From Lachnospiraceae bacterium (GTDB lineage Bacteria > Bacillota > Clostridia > Lachnospirales > Lachnospiraceae), in NCBI GenBank assembly GCA_014804785.1, contig JAAUZD010000023.1, positions 195,066 through 259,065 of the forward strand: DNA of 64,000 nucleotides, in the 5' to 3' direction. The notes under the pieces are model-generated. The model had not been told where the DNA came from. It saw only the letters and a program-made list of their open reading frames with translations, and searched no databases. The position numbers and the translations under genes are program-made. Below are positions 60,908 to 64,000 of this stretch, in pieces; within the stretch, counting starts at the first letter, position 1, and each line of letters begins with the position of its first letter.

Positions 60908-62305
60908 TTGAAACAAAACCAGTATTTACACAGCAGATTAAAATATATTATTTGGATTTTTCTTTTTTTCCTCCTGTGCGGAGCTGGCATTTTATGTACC
61001 CCTGCGGCAGCACAGGCGGATCAGCCGATTGTGATCGTTATAGATCCCGGTCACGGCGGAGAAAATCTTGGGGCGGAATTTGACGGTTATACCGAAAAAA
61101 ATATGACACTTATAGTTGCTAAAGCTATGAAAGAAGAATTGGAAAAATATGAGGGAGTAGTGGTCTATCTGACACATGAGACAGATCAGGACATGACCAT
61201 AAAAGACAGGGCAGTGTTTGCGGGAGAAAGAAATGCCGATTTTTTATTTTGCCTTCATTTTAATGCTTCTGCTGAACATAATTTGTTCGGAGCAGAGGTG
61301 TGGGTGCCTGCCAGCGGAGAATACTATGCAAAGGCTTATTCCTTTGCACAGATACAAATGGATGAATTTTCAGATATAGGACTGTATTCCAGGGGAATTA
61401 AGACAAGACTAAATGATAAGGATGAGAATTATTATGGCATTTTAAGGTATTGTACAAGTGAGGGGGTACCGGCAGCACTGATCGAGCATTGTCATATGGA
61501 TCAGGATAAGGATAAGAAATTTTACCAGCTGGGAGAAGAACAGCTTGTTGCATTTGGGCGTATGGATGCCACAGCAGCCGCCAAGTACTTCAGACTTAGG
61601 TCGGACATCCTTGGGGTGGACTACAGTGAGTATCCGGTACCGGAAACGGAGCTTCCTGACGGGCTTGTACGGCCTGATAAGACGGAACCCGAATTATGCA
61701 GAATTGAAGTGACGCAGATAAATGAAGATACAGGCGAGGTGACGATTCGGATGGAAGCCGAAGATGCAGACAGCTATATCTTATATTATCGTTACAGCAT
61801 TGACGGCGGAGAGACTTATATTCTTCCTGAGGAATGGCCAAGACCGGAAGCATGGAATGAATCTGCCCCTGACTGTAGTTTCACGATTAAGGTGCCATTT
61901 GATGAGAAAATAGAGCTCCTTGCTTCGGCAAGTAATGGATTTGATAAATGGGCAGAAAGTAATCTGATTGAGATAGATCCCATTCCCGATCCAGAGCGTT
62001 TAAAAGAAGAACTGTATGAGGAACAGGAAGAAGCACAGGAGCAGGAAGAAGCACAGGAGCAGGAAGAAGCACAGGAGCAGGAAGAAGTGCAGGAGCAGGA
62101 AGAAGTACAGGAGCATTATGAAGAAAGCCAGTACCTGGAGATACAGGCGGATGAAGAGGAACTGGTTGATGATGGCAATTATGCAGACAAAAATCTTCTG
62201 CAAGTCACGATGATTATTGTTGTACTCATTATTTGTATAATCTTTATTTCTTTCTTTATGGCAAGAGCAATATTTTTGCTGGTAAGAGGTAATAAAAAAC
62301 AGTGA
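60908..62305 (+). CDS. Membrane-anchored N-acetylmuramoyl-L-alanine amidase
   Basis: Amidase_3 cell-wall hydrolase. The start is taken as TTG at 60908, since AAGGAG lies 7 bases upstream, while the ATGs at 60866 and 60872 fall just after the terminator with no ribosome site. The 465-residue product has an N-terminal signal segment (about 10-36), then IVIVIDPGHGGENLGAEFDGYTEKNM (zinc His and Glu), FCLHFNAS (zinc His) and ALIEHCHMDQ (catalytic Glu). From about 265 there is a beta-rich module. Residues 374-403 are five EE-A/V-QE-Q/H repeats. A C-terminal membrane helix (about 430-458) with a basic end follows, so the enzyme would be tethered outside. Its 3' end overlaps ylbJ by 50 bases. Confidence 0.88.
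   Translation: MKQNQYLHSRLKYIIWIFLFFLLCGAGILCTPAAAQADQPIVIVIDPGHGGENLGAEFDGYTEKNMTLIVAKAMKEELEKYEGVVVYLTHETDQDMTIKDRAVFAGERNADFLFCLHFNASAEHNLFGAEVWVPASGEYYAKAYSFAQIQMDEFSDIGLYSRGIKTRLNDKDENYYGILRYCTSEGVPAALIEHCHMDQDKDKKFYQLGEEQLVAFGRMDATAAAKYFRLRSDILGVDYSEYPVPETELPDGLVRPDKTEPELCRIEVTQINEDTGEVTIRMEAEDADSYILYYRYSIDGGETYILPEEWPRPEAWNESAPDCSFTIKVPFDEKIELLASASNGFDKWAESNLIEIDPIPDPERLKEELYEEQEEAQEQEEAQEQEEAQEQEEVQEQEEVQEHYEESQYLEIQADEEELVDDGNYADKNLLQVTMIIVVLIICIIFISFFMARAIFLLVRGNKKQ
62027..62116 (+). repeat. Five 18-base tandem repeats in the amidase gene
   Basis: The 18-base unit begins GAAGAAGCACAG and occurs five times in frame. The first three units are identical and the last two have A-to-V changes. 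Copy number could vary between strains without shifting the frame. Confidence 0.85.
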
Positions 62306-63200
62306 TGGCTGTTAAAATCATCTTGTGCATTACATATTCGGTGATGGAAAGATCGGTATCTTTGATCATACTGTAGGTTTGAGCGATACAGGACAATCCG
62401 CCAAAGGGAAGAACGCATAAAACAAATAAAGGAGCCCGATTTCCCATAATTCCGATGCCGCCGGTAATTTCCAAAAGGCATCCTACACCGCCTGTAAACA
62501 AATGGGAAAGTTCTCTTCCCAGATGGAGATAGTTTGAAAGCAGGGAAGGCAGAATAAACAAAAGATTGAAGAAAATCATATATCCGCCCAGCTTTGCAAT
62601 GCTGTAAAGAGAACTGAATATGGATTCGTCCAACGCCTGCATCAAGGGGATAGAGGAGTCTCTGGTGTGGGTGCGGCAGCTGTTTAAGGAAATCTGATCA
62701 GCATATAGGACATATCGCAGAAAAAGCCCGTAAAGGAGAGGAAGTCCATACATTCCAAACAGAAAAGGCAGTATTTTGCCAAGGGATAAGGTCGGCAGCA
62801 CAAAACTTAAAAAATATACAGGACCGATATTGTTGCAAAAGGCAAGAAGAAGGGAAGCTTCTGCTTTTGAGATCTGTTTCTTTTCATAGAGCTGGGCTGT
62901 TACGTGTGCCCCCATGGGAAAGCCGCACAGAAATCCGATTATGATGCCATAAATGCAGGAAGGATTTAGGCGGAAAAGTTTCCCAAGGATAGGATTTAAT
63001 ATTTTAACAAAGGAACCGGTCAGATTCATGCGGATGATAATCCCTGAAAGAACCATGAAAGGGAATAGAGTGGGAATCATTCTTTCAAACCAGAGGTTTA
63101 AGCCGTTCAAGGAAAACGACAGGCAGTCGGCAGGAAAGGAAAGAATCACGATTGTAAGTGTAAAGGCAAGAAGGGTATAAAGATAAAATTTCAGTTTCAT
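62256..63200 (-). CDS. ylbJ: YlbJ/SpoVV-family sporulation membrane protein
   Basis: The 314-residue protein has about eight membrane helices and a nucleoside-recognition (Gate) type layout. Family features are FERMIPTLFPFMVLSGIII, GFLCGFPMGAHVTAQLYEKKQISKAEASLLLAFCNNIGPVYFLSF and GGVGCLLEITGGI. In Bacillus the homologue imports dipicolinic acid into the forespore. Synteny supports the call: Bacillus has ylbH(rsmD)-ylbI(coaD)-ylbJ; here two genes are inserted and ylbJ is on the opposite strand. Its 3' end overlaps the amidase gene by 50 bases. Confidence 0.88.
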   Translation of the reverse strand: MKLKFYLYTLLAFTLTIVILSFPADCLSFSLNGLNLWFERMIPTLFPFMVLSGIIIRMNLTGSFVKILNPILGKLFRLNPSCIYGIIIGFLCGFPMGAHVTAQLYEKKQISKAEASLLLAFCNNIGPVYFLSFVLPTLSLGKILPFLFGMYGLPLLYGLFLRYVLYADQISLNSCRTHTRDSSIPLMQALDESIFSSLYSIAKLGGYMIFFNLLFILPSLLSNYLHLGRELSHLFTGGVGCLLEITGGIGIMGNRAPLFVLCVLPFGGLSCIAQTYSMIKDTDLSITEYVMHKMILTAITVFYYLLPAKILLLP

Positions 63201-63238
63201 AATAGGCTCTTTTCCCTTTTTGTGTTATGATAATGTTT

Positions 63239-63976
63239 ATGAGAATTGACAGATTATTATGCGAAATGAATATAGGCACCAGAAAAGAGGTAAAGGAACT
63301 GATTAAAAAGGGTCAGATTTCCATTGACGGTGCTGTGATACATAAACCGGATCTGCATGTGGATGAAAAAAATGTAAAAGTGACCTGTCAGGGAAAAGAA
63401 TATGTTTACAGGCCTTATGTCTATTATATGCTGAACAAACCTTCCGGTGTGATTACAGCCACCGCTGACAAGCATGATAAAACAGTTTTAGACCTGATGA
63501 AGGATCAGCTTGAGGATCTTACCGGCGGGAGCGGGGCAGGCATTCCCCTGCAAGATATTTTTCCGGTGGGACGGCTGGACAAAGATACGGTAGGGCTGCT
63601 TTTGCTCACCAATGACGGGGATCTTGCCCACAATCTGCTTTCTCCTAAAAAGCATGTTTCCAAAACATATTTTGTCAGAACCGACCAGCCCCTTACGGAT
63701 GATGGGATAAGATGTCTGGAAGAGGGGGTTTTAATCGGAGAAGGAGAAAAGACACGTCCGGCGAGGGTGGCATGGCAAGGCGGAAACGAGTGCCGTATCA
63801 CGATTACAGAAGGCAAGTATCATCAGATAAAGCGTATGTTCCATGCGGTGGGAACGACAGTCATTTATTTAAAACGTCTGTCCATGGGAAGCCTTGTATT
63901 GGATGAGGAGCTTTTAGAGGGACAGATACGGGAATTAACGAAGAAAGAGGTTATGGATTTATGCTCCGGGATATAG
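63239..63976 (+). CDS. RsuA/RluB-family pseudouridine synthase
   Basis: The 245-residue protein has an N-terminal S4 RNA-binding domain (MRIDRLLCEMNIGTRKEVKELIKKGQISIDG) and the catalytic domain with VGRLDKDTVGLLLLTNDGDLAH near residue 113, holding the catalytic aspartate. It is closest to RsuA, which modifies U516 of 16S rRNA; a 23S target as for RluB/E/F cannot be excluded. Three ATGs (63227, 63233, 63239) are in frame and none has a clear ribosome site; 63239 gives the family N-terminus. The next gene starts inside its last codons. Confidence 0.88.
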   Translation: MRIDRLLCEMNIGTRKEVKELIKKGQISIDGAVIHKPDLHVDEKNVKVTCQGKEYVYRPYVYYMLNKPSGVITATADKHDKTVLDLMKDQLEDLTGGSGAGIPLQDIFPVGRLDKDTVGLLLLTNDGDLAHNLLSPKKHVSKTYFVRTDQPLTDDGIRCLEEGVLIGEGEKTRPARVAWQGGNECRITITEGKYHQIKRMFHAVGTTVIYLKRLSMGSLVLDEELLEGQIRELTKKEVMDLCSGI

Positions 63977-64000
63977 AAGCGGTATTATTTGATTTAGACG
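63961..64000 (+). CDS. Start of a HAD-superfamily hydrolase gene (cut by window edge)
   Basis: An ATG at 63961 opens a frame reading MLRDIEAVLFDLD up to the window edge. The LFDLD pattern is motif I of HAD phosphatases, with the nucleophile aspartate. It overlaps the upstream gene by 16 bases. Confidence 0.6.
   Translation, partial: MLRDIEAVLFDLD

Noticed and set aside
62000..62203. Leu/Phe-rich reverse-strand frame in the amidase repeats
   Set aside because: It mirrors the 18-base repeat and is not a membrane protein gene.

Overview
This window looks like chromosomal core sequence from an anaerobic, Gram-positive, spore-forming member of the Clostridia, most likely Lachnospiraceae. The evidence is strong AGGAGG-type ribosome binding sites throughout, sporulation-associated genes (a GerW/YtfJ-type protein and a YlbJ/SpoVV-type protein), Firmicutes gene orders (rpmB / asp23-like / fakA-like / recG, and rsmD-coaD...ylbJ), and a NifU-like scaffold next to a GGGtGRT protein, a pair found mainly in anaerobes. 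No rRNA, insertion sequence, prophage, integrase or CRISPR array was seen. No stretch longer than 300 bases lacks a gene. The species is not identified.

Layout: 0-8.2 kb holds the end of a membrane protein gene, then ilvD-ilvB with an L,D-transpeptidase coupled behind them, then serC-serA under a clear promoter and ended by a shared terminator. 8.3-12.3 kb holds a small unknown gene, glgB (with an unusual 100-residue charged helical tail) directly joined to a MscS-type channel gene, and a lone tRNA-Thr(CGU). 12.3-16.6 kb has a two-gene ABC importer without a binding protein, then argH-asd. 16.6-22.5 kb is a tightly overlapping set: a degenerate-GGDEF/EAL protein, a DUF234-type ATPase, topoisomerase III and a hexapeptide-repeat acyltransferase. 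22.6-24.3 kb carries the NifU-like/GGGtGRT pair. 24.4-27.5 kb is a small group of membrane and envelope genes (CPBP protease, zinc-ribbon/DUF4190, DUF2752, an 88-residue membrane protein, a lipoprotein).

27.7-37.1 kb is a methionine and branched-chain amino acid region: metH lacking the reactivation domain, a second acetolactate synthase large subunit, two successive small regulatory subunits, ilvC, a LysR regulator and the divergent leuCD. With ilvD-ilvB at the left it covers the common isoleucine/valine steps (AHAS, KARI, DHAD) and the isopropylmalate isomerase. leuA, leuB, ilvE and ilvA are not in the window.

37.2-49.2 kb is a cell-envelope, division and repair region: PrsA/SurA-like foldase, NusG-II/Gx-transporter pair, ruvAB, zapA, U32 peptidase, FtsW/RodA with its class B PBP, DUF2953, GerW, an unlisted 46-residue two-helix membrane protein, and a coiled-coil protein with a C-terminal J-like HPD motif. 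49.3-64 kb holds rpmB, asp23-like, fakA-like, recG, a DegV/FakB-type lipid-binding protein, a type IIA topoisomerase pair, rsmD, coaD, a coiled-coil protein, a membrane-anchored amidase with an 18-base tandem repeat, ylbJ, an RsuA-type pseudouridine synthase and the first codons of a HAD hydrolase.

No single locus is clearly an undescribed system. The best candidates for new biology are the NifU-like/GGGtGRT pair, the glgB tail-MscS junction, the EAL-ATPase-topB overlap cluster with its structured leader, the duplicated AHAS small subunits with an internal promoter, and the GC-rich structured non-coding stretch upstream of metH. All functional calls come from recognising sequence motifs by eye. 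No database search was run.
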